Positions 1-12,511 are shown, counted from the first letter of the stretch. The stretch is 64,000 nt of DNA from Blumeriella jaapii (GCA_009599575.1 VWND01000067.1:372001-436000), one strand, 5' to 3'. A program made the numbers and translations. Notes: generated by a model from the letters alone, not told the origin.

Positions 1-3000
1 TATATAAAGTCAAACGCGGAATACTACGTAAGATTTTTATTTAAGCTTATTTAAAAAGCTTTGTACTAAAAGGTTTTTCGCTGCATTCGATAAGCGATTA
101 ATTTTTCGACTTCGTATTTAAACTTATTAATTATATTAATAAATTCAAAAGCTGAATTAACCTAATCTGAAAGCGCGTCGTTAGCTGCTTTACGCAATCG
201 ATTAGCGTGAAAAACTAAGTATACGTTTATAATACTAAAAAGGTCCAGCTTAAAAGCGTTATCGAAAATTTTGGCTATAATTTTAAAAAGGCCGTTTGTA
301 AAATTGTCGAGCTTGCGAAAGGGCCGAAAAATCGGAAATAAACGCATATCGAGCTATACGTAATCGCTAACGTTAAAATCGATCGCGCGGCGAAATTTAT
401 TCGTATTTTTTTATTTTGTCGTAGACTTATTAAAAATGCGATTTAGCGAGATTTTAAGCGTCGTAATGGCGGCGAGCGTACGCACGAGTTTCGTCTGCGT
501 TTAGCTTATATAAAAAATTAAAAAAGGTCGAAATATCGAGCTTTTAATTTCAATTAGTATAAAAAGTATAATCGTATACAATTTCAAAAGGTGAAAAGCC
601 ATCTAGATTCTTGTAAAAAAAAATTATTTAGGCGAAATTTATTATTAAAAAAAATTCGCTTTAATCGTTTTAATAAAAATTTACGAAAGGTCGAAAGCGT
701 TTTTGCAAATATTAATTGTAAATTTCGGTCTGATTATCGGTTTCGAAATAAGCGGCTGTCGAAAGCTTTAGTTGCGTACCGAGTATTTTATTTAATTCAA
801 ATCAGAAAATAAACTAATATTAAAAATTACGATCGCTAATAATACTTTTTAAAAAGCTAAAATACTTATACATATAAAATATATACAATTTGGCAAAGCT
901 TCGAGCGTCGATATTCTTATAGCAAAAAATCGAAATAACTTGTTTGGAAAAGCGATTTATTATTACAAACACGTTATCGTAACCGTATTTATTTTTATTA
1001 AAATTGCAAAAGTTTATTATAACGTGTTTTCAAAAATGGTCAGAAACAGAAAAAAGCTGAAAAAAGCCGGGGCGTTTATTTTTTAAAACAAAACTTTTTC
1101 GATAAGCGTGGCAGTTGCGATAATATTGTTTTACGAAAGCTATTATACTTCGCTAATAATATTGGTCCGAAAACAATTGCGTAGTTTTGCGAACGCTGAA
1201 ATAAGCGGTAAAAATCTGGTCGTGCATTTTTCGTATAAAAGTCAAACGAAAATAATCGACGTTTAATATTATTAAACGACCGTAATATAACAGCAGATCG
1301 CGTTTAAATATATACGGAATATTATTAGCGTCGTTTTTTTTTATAGCGTTTCGTACAGCTTTTTTTCGAAAAGCTATCAGGCTGCTAGCTGTGCGATTAG
1401 CGTAAAAAAATTAGTCAACGATACGAAATGCGAAAAAAAAATCAATTATTTCAACGATAAAAACAGCTGTTTCGAAAGCCGTAGAAAATCGAAGTTTTTT
1501 AGTCAAAAAGCGATAATCGATTTAATCGGCTCGAAAAAATATTTGCAGACGCTAAATGCGTTTAAAAAAGTTTTAGCGATCGAATTCGCTCGTACGACGT
1601 ATTAATGCGTTAGCCAAAAGATTGTGTTTATTTAATCTGTACGTAATAAAAAAGTTGTAATCGGCGAAAAATTCGGCCCAGCGTGCTTATCGAGCGTTTA
1701 AAAGTTTGAAAATTATAAAATATTTTAAAACTTTGTAATTAATAATAATTTTGATTTAATAAACTAAGCTAGCTAGTTTAGCACGAAAGTTGCTTAAAAA
1801 TTTTACGATTGCGAATATTTTTTTATCGTATACGACGTAGTTTAGTTTTGCGAAAGCTATGATTTTGCTAAAATAAGCGATTAAAAGCCAGTCGTCGCTA
1901 TGAAATTACGAAAGCATAAAAGCTACTACGCCGTCGGAAGCGTTAGTTTTTAATATGCAAAAAAAATCTTGCCTATAATATTATAAAACTGATATAATAA
2001 TAAAGGCTAATATAAAAAAGTCGAAATTTTTTTGATATTTAAAAGTAAAATTAAAAAAAACGTTAGCTTTAGTTAAATAAACCAAAAGCTTTGCAATTAT
2101 ACCGTAGTTTCGAATAAAACGTCGGTAAAAATTATAAAAACCAAAAAAGCTTTATACACTTTTTATAATAATAAAAAGCTTTTAATAAGCGATTACGAAA
2201 ACTTTTTTTAAATTTATTTTTAAACTTTTAATCGAAATAATAAAACCTAGATAACGGATCCGAATAACGTTGAATTTAGACTTTCGAATATCGGCCTGTA
2301 ATTTAGCGTTAGCGAGCTTTTAAAATATTTTGCGAACGTATATAACGTATTTTAAAAAGTCGGACGAATAAATAAAAATATCGTTTAAATATACAATACA
2401 AAAATCGTTTAAATAATCGAAAAAAACGTCGTTTATATAGCGTTGGTAAATTGCGGGTTTATTAATAAGGCCAAAAGATAGCATTTTGCATTTATAAGCG
2501 TCGTAACGCGTACGAAACGTCGTTAATTTTTTATTAGCGGAATTTATTCGAATTTTATAAAAAACTTAACGAATATCGAATTTCGTAAAAATTCGCGCTT
2601 TCGAAAAACGAACAAAAGTTTTATCGATAAAAAAAAGAAAATAGCGATTTTTACAAATGATATTATTAAAAGCTCGATAATCGATACAAAAACGCAATAA
2701 GCCGTCGGGTTTTTTAGCGAAAAGCATTAAAACAGCGAAAAAAGCGGTGGAAAGTTCGATAAAGCTTTTGTTAAAATTATTTTACAAATAAGTTTTGACA
2801 ATTTCGAGTTTTAAAATCGATATTTTATATAAAAAAGTGTATTTCAGCTTTTTTTTATTTATAATAAGTTCGATTTTATGGTCGTAAGGCCGGTGAAAGG
2901 CTAGCTCGTTACTGGCGGCTTTAAAAAACACGTATTCGAAGTTTTTGTATTTCGGAAAAAAAGATTCGAAAAAAAGTTTATTCGAAATTAGCTTTGCTAA

Positions 3001-4058
3001 GCTAATTAAAAAGGTCGAAATCGATATTTCGTTCGTTTTAAAACGTTCGAAAAAACTGTAAGATTGAGTTTTAAAGGAAATATTATACGTAAAATCGTTT
3101 AGTATTTTGTCGATTTCGTATAAAAAAGTTAAAAACATTTTAATTGCTTTTTTTTTAAAAATTAGCTTAAAAGCGTATATAATAATCTAATAAATAAAAA
3201 TTAGGTAAGCAGTAAATTAAGAAATTCGTTTTCGAATTGGTCGTTTAAAAAGTTCAGAAAATGGCTTATTTGAACTATCGATTATATTAAATTAAAAAGC
3301 TATCGCGGCGAAAGCTTTTTTTCGGTCTTTAGTATAACTGTTTTTCGTAAAACGAAAAAGCTGTTTTAACGAAAAAAAAAAAAAAAAAAGAAAAAAAAAT
3401 AATAAAAGAAAAATCGGCAATTTAGAAAAATAATATAATTTTTTAAATTATTTTACTGGCGTCGCTATCGAAATTGGCACCGCGAATAAAATTCGATTTT
3501 TTCGCGTTCCGCATAGCGTCGTAGGTTTTTTATAATTAATTAAGATTTTTATTACGTTTTACAGCGTCGTTTTAATAGCGAGATTAAATTTTTCGAAAAT
3601 GCAAATAAAAGATTTTAATACAACGAGCGTAAAAGGCTATAAAAAAATAAAACTTCGGCTAATAAAGCTTGCGTTTATTATAATTTAATAAAATTTAATA
3701 TTCGGCCAACCAAGCTTTTTTTAAAATTATATTATAATTTTCGAAATTAATAATTAAAAAAAAAATAAACGATTATATTCGGTTGTTAATAATAAGATTA
3801 AAAAGCGTAAAATATATAATTAAATAGCCACGAGCTTTATTATACTTTTTTATAAAAAAAAAAGCCGAAAAAAATTAAATTAAAAGTTTTAAAAAAAAAA
3901 AAAAAAGATTTGATTAGCGCCGAATCGATTAACGCATAACCGTTCGCTTTAAAATCGGCGAGCGCTTTTATTTTATACGAAAGGCCATTTTTAATAAATA
4001 TAACGGAAATTGTTAATAAATCGCTATTAAAAAGCTTTCGAACGTTAAAATAACGCAT
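1..4058 (-). pseudogene. Family A protease-RT-RNase H-integrase polyprotein, degenerate
   Basis: This would encode the enzymes for copying and inserting the element. Reading leftward, 4058-3840 holds a protease-like stretch with ALADFKANGYALID, where the family expects a D-S-G triad; Ser-Gly have become Phe-Lys by C-to-T and G-to-A changes. The open stretch 3138-2782 leads into the reverse transcriptase. The RT catalytic box at 2391-2380 reads YLND instead of YLDD. RNase H lies near 1925-1685 and the integrase N-terminus near 1385-1165. At 347-162 is the linker before the C-terminal chromodomain-like module, which continues to base 1. TAA and TAG occur throughout all frames, so no product is expected. 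The start codon cannot be placed. Confidence 0.85.
3455..3487 (-). repeat. 33-bp in-frame palindromic motif, copy in A
   Basis: Imperfect inverted repeat with arms related to ATTCGCGGTGCCA and TAGCGACGCCAGT around a TTTCGA centre. It lies between the protease and RT regions and is in the same frame as the open RT stretch 3138-2782, adding 11 codons that begin Phe-Ala. The same 33-bp motif recurs in B, C and all family D copies. Confidence 0.8.
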
Positions 4059-4079
4059 GTCGCGTAATACGCTTAAAAA

Positions 4080-5240
4080 AAAGGCTTTGCTTAGATTTGA
4101 GCGTTTCTTCGATTAGCGGAAAAATTTTTAATTTTTTTATATGCGTTTTGGAAATCGTTTAAAAAAGGATTTTCGTTTTTATTATTATTATTAGAAAGCG
4201 AATTTTCGGCCGGTTCGATTTTGTTTATATTTATCAGTCTAAAAGGGTTTTTAAATAAAACCGAAAATCGGCCCGTAAAAAGTCGTACAAATTAGCTTTT
4301 TCAAATTTTTTAATATGAAATAAAAAACGAGCGTTGTCGTTGGTCCGATCGAAAAAAAAAACGCTAAAAAAGGCGTTTTAGCGTAGAAAAAAAAAAAATA
4401 ACAAAAGGCTGAAAAAAAGCCTGTGAAGCATTTGAACGATTTTTATACGTACGATTTGACTCGTAATACGCTTTGATTAAAAACTTACTATTTTAATAAA
4501 TAATAAATTTGGTTAAAAAGCGATTCGCGTATAAAATTCGTTTAGCTAATTGATTTTGTTTTTTTTAACGGACGGCGATAAGCCAATTTTTAAAAGTCGT
4601 TGTACGCGCTTATTTCAAATGCAGCTTTTTTCGTAAACGCTTTAATATTTTATCGCGAAAAGCGTTTCGAAGCTGTTTATTAGTTCGTATTTAAGCGTTC
4701 GCTGCGAAAATGGAAAATCGCAGGTAAAATCGCTAAAAATCGTCGTGCGTACTTATTACAAGCATTTTAAACTTGTTTTCGGCTTTTTAAACGTCGGAAA
4801 GATCGGCCAGAAAATCGGCGATTTTTTTTATTAATTTTTCGAAAAATGTAAAATCGAAACGGTTTAAAATACGCGGAATCAGAAACTTTTTTACCACGCT
4901 TTCGGTCTGATCGAATATATAATTCTTACGGAATCGGTCGCTAGCGAAATAATCGTAATAAAATTCGAGGTTATCGAAAATTTTAGTTTTTTAATAGCGT
5001 ATTTTATAATTTTTATTATTATTTAGCTTAAACTTAAAATTCGAAACGCGTTTTATGCGAGCTAATCGAAAATCAGCAGATAAATAGGAATTATAACGTT
5101 TAAAAAGCGCGCTAAGGTTTTGGCCGTTAGAAAAAGATTTAAAAAAAATTCGCGAAAAGCGTAGAAATTAATTTACAACGTTTGTTAATTAAAATAAAAC
5201 GTTGCGAAAAAATAAAACAGCAGATTCGCGATTGGCAGAA
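4080..5240 (-). pseudogene. Family A gag, degenerate
   Basis: This is the structural (capsid) gene region of copy A, upstream of the protease on the minus strand. Its place between leader and protease, and line-by-line similarity to the same region of B (about 23215-24390) and C (about 61850-62990), identify it as gag. No intact zinc knuckle was recognised. The reading frame carries many TAA/TAG codons. Both limits are approximate because the start codon cannot be decided. Confidence 0.6.
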
Positions 5241-5711
5241 GCACGTTCGATAAATTTTATCAAACGTTTTAATTAAAAAGTTTGTCGCAATCGTATAATT
5301 TCTAAAAGTTGTCGTTTACGCTTTTGCGCTTTTTTCAGTTGATTTTGCAAAAGTTTCAACTAAACGCTTTCAGCGCTAAACTGCAAAAAAAAAATGGCAG
5401 GCGAAATGGTTGGCGCTTTGCCTTTTTTTTTTTTTGTTTTTTTTTTTTCGGAGGGAAAACTGTTTTTTAAAAAAAAAAGCTTTTGGAGAAAGCTGCTTTT
5501 TCGCTGATTAAAAGAAAAAGGAAGGTTAAAATGTAATAGCAGAAGCTGAAAAGCTCTGTTAAAAGGAGAATCGTTAAACAGAAGCTATCTTTCGCGAAAT
5601 GCGGAAATAAGCTTTTTTACGACCGGTCGATTATTTTGATATAACCCGTAAAAAATTCGAAAAAAAAAATAGTTTACGCCGTCGCTAGCGTAAAAAAAGA
5701 ATTATTAATAA
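5241..5711 (-). other. Family A 5' leader between LTR and gag
   Basis: No coding signal was recognised. The stretch holds T- and A-runs (for example 5423-5449) and a CGCCGTCGCTAGCG block near 5678 that is also found in B (24797) and C (61397). The block lies about 25 bp inside the LTR border and could overlap the primer binding site, but no tRNA match was established. Confidence 0.5.
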
Positions 5712-5979
5712 TATAACGATTTAATTAATCGAAAGGCTGGGAAATTAATCAATTGGTCGCTTTGTTTATATAATATAAAAAAACGAGCTTTTGGTTCTGT
5801 AACAAAAATATTTATTTAAAATCAATAACTGCAAAAGGCAAAGGTTGCTAAAAGGAGAAAGCCTTATATATATAATAGTTTCCACAGTTGATAGAAGACC
5901 CACCAGGAGACCAGGGAGCTTGCAACTATACGTAGTTGCTGGGGTGACGAAAGAGGTGGCAAAAGAGTGAATCGTCATA
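5712..5979 (-). repeat. 5' LTR of copy A
   Basis: The 268-bp LTR has borders TATAACGA and TCGTCATA in plus-strand view, the RIP-changed forms of TGTGACGA and TCGTCACA kept at the outer ends of B. It carries a TATATA box near 5864-5876. It lacks the 28-bp internal duplication that lengthens both LTRs of B. The end facing the internal region (5712 side) is more mutated than the outer end (5979 side). Confidence 0.9.
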
Positions 5980-6083
5980 AAAGCAGCGAAGTAAAAGCCG
6001 GAGTATATTCTAAAAGTTTATTAAATAAAATTATAAAATATATTAACGAAAAAAGCTGTAAGCGCTTTTTAGGTTTTAATTAG
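5980..6083 (-). mobile_element. D1 fragment a (between copy A and E1)
   Basis: A 104-bp slice of family D that aligns with 28075-28178 of D2 and about 39222-39325 of D3. It belongs to the extra post-pol frame of family D. It is bounded by the outer end of A's LTR on the left and the E1 LTR on the right. Its last five bases, ATTAG, pair with ATTAA at 12512-12516 as the RIP-altered 5-bp target duplication of E1; D2 has ATCAG once at this place. Confidence 0.9.
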
Positions 6084-6355
6084 TATTACGATCCTGGCCT
6101 GGCTAGTGGTAATTGCCAGTGGTATAGTTGCCAGTGGTATGGCTGCCAATGGTGAATGCTGGTGGTATTAGATTAAGGTTTGGGCACGAACCACCTCGGC
6201 CACTAAGCCTCGCGCTAAATCACGTGACCCATAAGCGCAACCCATTGTATATAAAATTCGCGACTCCGAGCATTTTAGCTCGGTATTTTTTTTTTAATTT
6301 ATATGCGTACTTTTTGATTTATATTATCCCGATCATTTTTAAGCTAGCTATAATA
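6084..6355 (+). repeat. 5' LTR of E1
   Basis: 272 bp, equal in length to the 3' LTR. Positions 6110-6175 hold diverged short sub-repeats of the type TTGCCAGTGGTAT. The outer (left) part keeps many TGG and CCA words, whereas the inner (right) end has become AT-rich and ends ATAATA where the 3' LTR keeps GTGACA. A short open stretch within it (6128-6358) is a by-product of the better preserved LTR, not a gene. Confidence 0.94.
6248..6283 (+). promoter_or_regulatory. TATA box and hairpin in the E LTR
   Basis: TATATAAAA at 6248-6256 is followed by CCGAGC (6266-6271), a 6-nt loop, GCTCGG (6278-6283) and a T-run. The second LTR keeps the same layout near 12404-12439. A TATA box in an LTR fits the U3 promoter, and the hairpin with T-tract then falls near the start of R. 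Transcription start and function are inferred, not shown. Confidence 0.55.
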
Positions 6356-6545
6356 TAAAAAAAACCAAACAATTTTCGTTGAAAAGTTTTGTATTTACGA
6401 TTAAAAATTCGATTTGCTTTTGCAATTCGAATTTTTTTCAGGCCGTTCGTACCGACGTTTATTTATCGGTGTTTTAATTAAAACTTTTTTTTATTAATTT
6501 TGTTTTTAAAAAAAACTGAAATCTTTTTTTTCTATTAATTCGATC

Positions 6546-7978
6546 TGCCTTTGCAATTCGAATTATTCCTTTTTAATACTACAATATTCTATGTTTTTTT
6601 TATAAATCGACGTAGCATCCGAAAACAAACGCAATCCGTACGATTCGGCTTCGAGTTAGCATTTCCATTTTCTGCTTTTGCTTTTGCCGCTTTCGAATTT
6701 CCATTCGTTTCAGGCTTTTTCGACGATTTTAACAGCGAGTTTTTATTTCACGACTTTTTTATTAAATTATAATTATTTGCTAAATCCCTTCGCTTTATTA
6801 TCGAATTTAAAATCGAATTATACGACGCTGACATTTTAATATTTCTAAACCGACGAATGCTTTTACGATTGCTTAGCATATTTGCTAACGCTAAAGAATT
6901 TATTACGGCTTAACAGTTTTAAATCGCTCAGATAATCGCTTAAGCTATTGCTGCCGCTCGCTTTCCAGCCTTTTCCGCTAATATCGCTCGCGACGCTTTT
7001 TTTTTATTTCGAGCTTCGCGCGCTTTTACCGCAAATTTTTAACCGATTCCCGAATATTATTTTTCCGTTCTCGATTTAGCTATTTTTCGAATCGAATTAT
7101 TTAAAATCAAATCCTTTCGTTACGCTTTTAGCGATTATTAAAAAAAAATTAAATATAACATATAAAAAATAAATATAAAACTGTTTATTAAAAAGTATTT
7201 AAAAAACTTTATATAAAATATAAACTAAGCCAAAGCATATTTTAAATGCATTATTAAAAAAGCAAAAACTATTATTTTAAAGTATTTAAACCCCGAATTC
7301 CATAATTAAGCCTAATCGGCTCGAAACGTTTTTCGTATTTTTAATCAGCGCTTTTTTAATTACAACCGCGTTCAGTCTGCTAAATTATAATATAATAAAC
7401 TTTATATAAACAACGATTAAATTTATAATAATTTTCGTTTTTTATTTATCCGTTACGCAATTATTAGCAAAATTATTAAAAACCGTTGATTTAAAAATAT
7501 ATGCGAAAAAATCATTTTTATTTTTAAATACGATTTTCGAATAAAAAAATACAAAATAAATAATAATTATATTGCTTTAAACGAGTTTTTAGCCGTTGCG
7601 AATAAAAAGTTACGTAATATCCGAGCTGAAAAAATAGCTTCTGTCCGTCGTATAAATTTTTTTTTTTTTGTTATAATTTTTATTAATTAAAATTCTAAGC
7701 GTATTCTCGGTATTTTTAAAGCTTTATAGCGTTTTACCTTTTTAGCCCTTTTTACTCGCACCGCTTTTCCTTTTTTTAACAAAGATTTTTACAAGCGTAT
7801 AACTGCTATTTCTGCTATCCTCGGTTTTTTCCGCTTAGCTGCGCGTTTTTCTGGCGCTTATTATAATTGCGGCAAGCCCGGCCATTTCGCAAACGTTTGC
7901 TCCGACGCTAAGCTTAATCGCAAAATCGCCGAAATAATTATCGACGAAAAGCAAAACGATTTATTAAAAAACTTTTAA
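6546..7978 (+). pseudogene. Family E gag with CCHC zinc knuckle, degenerate
   Basis: This would make the capsid/nucleocapsid protein. The C-terminal part shows a zinc knuckle at 7859-7900 reading YYNCGKPGHFANVC, a C-x2-C-x4-H-x4-C box in which the first Cys is Tyr (TGT to TAT). The frame runs on through a conserved tail and stops with TAA at 7976-7978. In E2 the same knuckle (59777-59818) has also lost its His (to Tyr). The N-terminal part is open from about 6551 to 6772 and broken afterwards. The true start could not be fixed. Everything before it to 6355 is AT-rich leader with no recognised signal. Confidence 0.8.
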
Positions 7979-7999
7979 GCCGTAGCAAAAATTTTTATT

Positions 8000-10900
8000 A
8001 TAACAAAAAATTCGATTTGTAAAAAAATTAAAAATTTGTTTAACGCTTTTTAATAAAAAAGCGACAGTTTTTAATTGTTATAAAATTAGCACGTAATAAA
8101 TTATATATTAAAACATTTGCATATATCGATAGCGGAGCTAATATTTTCGATACGATTAAAATTTTTTTAGCGTATTAATTTTTTTAACGTTTCGGAATAA
8201 ATTTTATTCGGCTGCATAAGTTTATTATATCCACCGGTTATAATAGCGAGCCGAGAAAGCTTATTTCTTTTGCTATTTTTTTTTTTTTTACGATTAACCG
8301 ACGTCGTATAAATTTTTCTTTTCTGGTTATAAACCTAGGTTTTACCGACGTTTTTATTAATCGCAAATTTTTATAACACTACGATTTAAAGCAAGCGTAT
8401 AGCTAAGGAAAAAACAAAATAAAATGGCTATTCGATATGCCCGTTATTTTTTATTTTAACGAATAATTATTCGTCGATTTTAATTAGCGAAAAAAGCTTA
8501 AAATGCTTAATCGCATATATTAAAAAAATGCAAACAGACGAAACAGCGCAATAGAAGCTTTATATACTTCTGCTAATACTTTTATAACGATTAAAAAAGC
8601 TTATTTAAGTTTTGAAGCTGATAAACCTTTTATATTTATGCGAAATTTTAAAAGCAGTTTGCATAAAATGGAAAAGTTTTTTATTGGCAGTTTTAAACCG
8701 ACTAAGCCGGTTTTTTTAACCGTGTCAATTATCTTTTTTATTTTTAATTGCAATATCAGCTGTATTTCCGCTTTTGTATTTAGCGCTTTACAAATACGTT
8801 ACGAAAAGCGAATGCGGGCCGCAAAAAAAAAAGAATTATTATTATTCAGCGATTGCACGTTTATTACTTTTATATATAATATAAATTAATATAAATAAAA
8901 AACGTTTCCGCCGTGCGAAAATCGCCGAATTTAAAAAAGTTATATAATTCGCGGTAATAAAAAGCATTTCCGTCCCCGACGCTTTGCAAATTAAATATAA
9001 CGATAATATGGTTTTTATAAAAAAGCTTTTTTCAGTTTAGTATTTAAAATTCGAAAAACTGTTTTATAAGCAAAAAAGCGATAAGCTCGCTTTCCGCCGC
9101 TTCGATGTAAATTACAAAATACACTTTGCCACGGAAAATACGCTTTTTATAAAACCATTTAAACGTTTCACGAATAAACAGCTTATAAAAATCAAAAGCT
9201 ATATTTTCGATAATTTATATAAAAGTTTTATTAAATCTTTTAATGCTTTTTTCGCCGCTCCGATTTTATTTATTAAAAAATCAAACGGCTTTATGCGTTT
9301 ATATATCGATTACCGCAAGCTTAACGATTTTACAAAAAAAAATTTTTACCTTTTGCTTTTAATCGACGAAATGCTAGCGCGAATTACTAAAGCCAAAATA
9401 TTTACGAAAATTAATATTTAATAAATATTTAATCGAGTCCGGATATCCGAAAAATTTAAAAAATTAATCAGTTTCCGCATTCGATACGGCATATATAAAT
9501 ATAAAATTTTTTCGTTCGGTTTTATTAATAAGCCCGCTATATTTCAACGCTTTATTAATAATATTTTTATGGAATACTTAGATAATTTCTGCTCGGCGTA
9601 TTTTAACGATATTTTTATTTATTTCGCAAATAATTTAAAATATAAAATTTACGTTAAAAAAATTCTGTCGATTTTAAAAAAACACGGCTTAAAAGCTAAT
9701 ATTAAAAAATGCGAATTTAATATTACGAAAATCAAATTTTTAAGTTTCGTTATTAATATCCAAAATATTAAAATAAACCCGAAAAAAATCGCTATTATTA
9801 AAAATTAGCAATATGCAACGAATATACGAAGCGTGCAAAACTTTTTAAGCTTTTGTAATTTCTATAAACGCTTTATAGCCGGCTACAGCCGCATTTGCCG
9901 CTTTTTTATTGCTTTTATAAGCAAAAACATTTCTTTCGTATTCGAGAAAAAGCAGAAAAACGTATAGGAAACATTACGCAAAACCTTGCTAAATGCTTTT
10001 ATTTTATGCTATTACGACTTTTATAAGCAAACGCGCCTGGAAACCGACTTTTTTAATAAAATAATAATTGGCGTATTATCGCAATTACAAAAAAACGATT
10101 TTTATTATCCGATCGGTTTTTTTTTCAAAATTATAATCGACGCCGAATTTAATTATCCGATCTACGACAAAAAGCTTTTCGCTATTTTTCGCTTTTTTAA
10201 AAATTATAAGCCGAAGCTATTAAGCGTTTAAAAAAATATATATATATATATCGATCACCGCGCTTTGAAATATTTTATAACAATTAAAAACTTTTCGGCC
10301 CGATAAGCTCGATAAGCCGAGTTTTTCGCCGATTTTCATTTTACAATTATATATCGGTCGAAAATTATTAATACGCTCGCTAATATTTTTTCGCAAAAAT
10401 CAAAACATTTTTTTATTAAAAGCGCGATAGCGAGCAGTTCGAAAGCAGCAAATGTTTTTAAACGATAAATTAGATTTTTAAATTTTAAAAAAAATGGCTG
10501 CTAAAAACATAACTACGCTGGCGCTTATAAAAATAGCGTTCGATAAGCGCGATAACGATAATATTTCTTTCGAAAAAAACAGCGAAAACGAAAAAAATAA
10601 AATGCTTACAAAAAAATCCGCAGATCTAATTTTCGTAATCGCGTATAATATGCATAATTATATAATTATAAACGATTTACTGCAAGCTAATCAAAACTCT
10701 TTTTTTTTCGAAGCGCAACGAACGCAAGCCCGCAATTACAACTTTGATTATTAACTGCGATAAAACAAATTGTTTTTTCAAAGCAGATTAATAATATTTT
10801 TAAAACTTTCCGAATTGCGAATTTTTTTAATCCGACATATCTACGAATAGCCTTGCGTAGCATACGCTAAAATAAAAAAAATAAAGCTTTTAATCGGTCG

Positions 10901-12239
10901 CAAATATTATTAAAAAATTATAAAAGCAAATATACAGCAATACGTTTCGAATTGTCGTTATATACGAATAAAAGCTAAGCGCGATAAAACCTCGAGCTTT
11001 CTAAAGTTTTTGCTTATATTTAGCAAATCTTATTAATATTTAACGATGGATTTCACGAAGCTTTTATTAAACGAAAATAATTACGATTTCGCTTTCGTAA
11101 TAATAAATCGTTTGTTTAAAAAGCTTTTGTCAGTTTTTTGCCATAAAATTATTATAGCGAAAAAACTGGCAGCTTTGTTTTTAATTTATTAAATGCGCTA
11201 TTTCGGCATGCCGGATTTAATTGTTTCGGACCGAAAAATTCAGTTTATTTCGGTTTTTTAGCAAAAATTTTGCCGTATATTAAAAACCAAAATTAAATTA
11301 ATTACTGCGTACAATTTTAATATCGATAAACAAACCGAAATAATAAACTAATATATTAAACAACGCTTTCGCTTTTTTTGCTTTTATTATTAAAACAATT
11401 GAAAACGCTTTTTATTTTTAATAAATATTATATAATTAATTTTGCCGCACGAATTTTTCGGCAACGTTTTTTTTTTTTAAATCTTAAATAAATACAAGGC
11501 TCGCATATTTTAAAATATAAATAATTTCCGTTTTTTTCGCTCGGCTATCGAAAAGCTTAACCGCGACGAAGCTTTATATCTGGCTTTCCGAGCTAAAAAG
11601 ATTATAAAATACGCATAATCGTTTATTACGCAATAACAAATCAAAATAAAACGCTTCGTTAATTTGCATAATCGACCGGTAAATTAAAAAATAAGCGACG
11701 AAATATTAGTAAATATTAAAAATTAAAAGCTCGACCGACTTTTCCGAAAGCTTTCGAACAAATAATACGGCTTAATTAAAATCGTCGATAAAATAAAAAA
11801 AAATTGAAAGCTTAATTTTTCCGCAAATTAATTAATTTATTTAATTTTTTATTTATATTCGCTCCGAAAGCATATTAATAATTTTTTATCTGGCCAACGC
11901 CGCTCCGAACCAACTTTTATTTAATTACTTTTTAAACAGACGAAATAAAAAATCGAAAAAATAATAAGTTCGAGATTGCATAAAAAAATGTTGCAATACC
12001 AGGTTAATTAAAAAAGCGCTAATGAAAATTTCGAATAATACTTTTGTTTTAACGTTATAACGGCTTTTTATATTTTTTAAGCATTTCACCGATCGCATTT
12101 CACCGCTAAAAGTTTTTTACGAGCATTTCCCGTATAATTGCAAGCTTATAACAAAAGCAGAAAGAATTATATTAAATTGGAAAACGATAGATTTATAATT
12201 GCAACTGCGAAAACGCAGTTTTTCGAAGGGAAAAAGTAG
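8000..12239 (+). pseudogene. Family E protease-RT-RNase H-integrase-chromodomain polyprotein, degenerate
   Basis: Order of domains: an aspartic protease with an intact D-S-G-A at 8128-8139 (YIDSGANIF); the RT palm around 9240-9800 with catalytic box YFND at 9599-9610 (first Asp changed to Asn); RNase H around 9990-10300 with LETDFF, VLSQ and NYPIYDKKLFAI; integrase around 10850-11700; and a chromodomain-like C-terminus from about 11940. The last codons end in FFEGKK and the TAG stop at 12237-12239 touches the 3' LTR, so the polypurine tract GAAGGGAAAAAG lies inside the coding end. Longest open pieces are 8638-8889, 9569-9808, 9986-10231 and 10494-10754. Stops of RIP type elsewhere make it a pseudogene. 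Confidence 0.9.
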
Positions 12240-12511
12240 TATTACGATCCTGGCCTGGCTAATAGTAATTGCTAATAATATAATTGCCAGTAGTATAGCT
12301 GCTAATAATGAATGCTGGTAGTATTAGATTAAGGTTTGGGCACGAACCATTTCGGCCACTAGGTCTCGCGCTAAATCACGTGACCTATAAGCGTAACCCA
12401 TTATACATAAAATTCGCGACCCCGAGCATTTTAGCTCGGTGTTTTTTTTTTAATTTACATGCGTACCTTTTGGTCCACATCATTCCGATCACCCTTAAGC
12501 TAGCTGTGACA
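12240..12511 (+). repeat. 3' LTR of E1
   Basis: 272 bp starting TATTACGATCC and ending with an undamaged GTGACA at 12506-12511. It is preceded by the purine tract GAAGGGAAAAAGTAG (12225-12239). Its inner left end is more RIP-changed (TAATAGTAATTGC against TAGTGGTAATTGC in the 5' LTR), while its outer right end keeps CCTTTTGGTCCACATC where the 5' LTR has T-rich sequence. Confidence 0.95.

Larger units (their letters stand above)
1..5979 (-). mobile_element. Family A Gypsy-type LTR retrotransposon, copy A (cut by window edge)
   Basis: The element reads on the minus strand, with its 5' LTR on the right (5712-5979), then gag, then a protease-pol frame running off the left edge. Base 1 corresponds to about 19133 in sister copy B, so roughly the last 480 bp, including the 3' LTR, lie outside the window. 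Copy A sits inside element D1: the bases right of its LTR (from 5980) continue a family D sequence that is uninterrupted at about 28075 in D2. All frames are broken by stops of the RIP type. Assignment to Ty3/Gypsy rests on RT, RNase H and integrase similarity by eye and on the domain order. Confidence 0.93.
6084..12511 (+). mobile_element. Family E Gypsy-type LTR retrotransposon, copy E1 (full length)
   Basis: A complete 6,428-bp element with two 272-bp LTRs (6084-6355 and 12240-12511), gag, and a protease-RT-RNase H-integrase-chromodomain polyprotein, all on the plus strand. LTR borders are TGTYAC and GTGACA, RIP-changed to TATTAC and ATAATA at some ends. It is inserted in D1 with a 5-bp duplication (ATTAG at 6079-6083, ATTAA at 12512-12516). 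The uninterrupted site can be read in D2 at about 28175 and in D3 at about 39320. Coding frames are broken, so it is not autonomous. Confidence 0.96.

Noticed and set aside
3377..3410. Long A-runs and TA-repeats (also 10230-10245, 15105-15120) as microsatellite or origin signals
   Set aside because: Simple low-complexity tracts expected in RIP-altered DNA, with no further structure.
5678..5711. Primer binding site for a specific tRNA in family A
   Set aside because: The GC-rich block near the LTR is about 25 bp inside the border and I could not match it to a tRNA 3' end.
6266..6295. Hairpin plus T-run as a bacterial-type terminator
   Set aside because: The context is a eukaryotic LTR retrotransposon; the structure is noted as an LTR feature instead.
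6128..6358. 76-codon open stretch starting MPVVWLPMVNAG (and 12308-12526)
   Set aside because: Falls inside the LTR of E1; it is open only because the LTR is less mutated.
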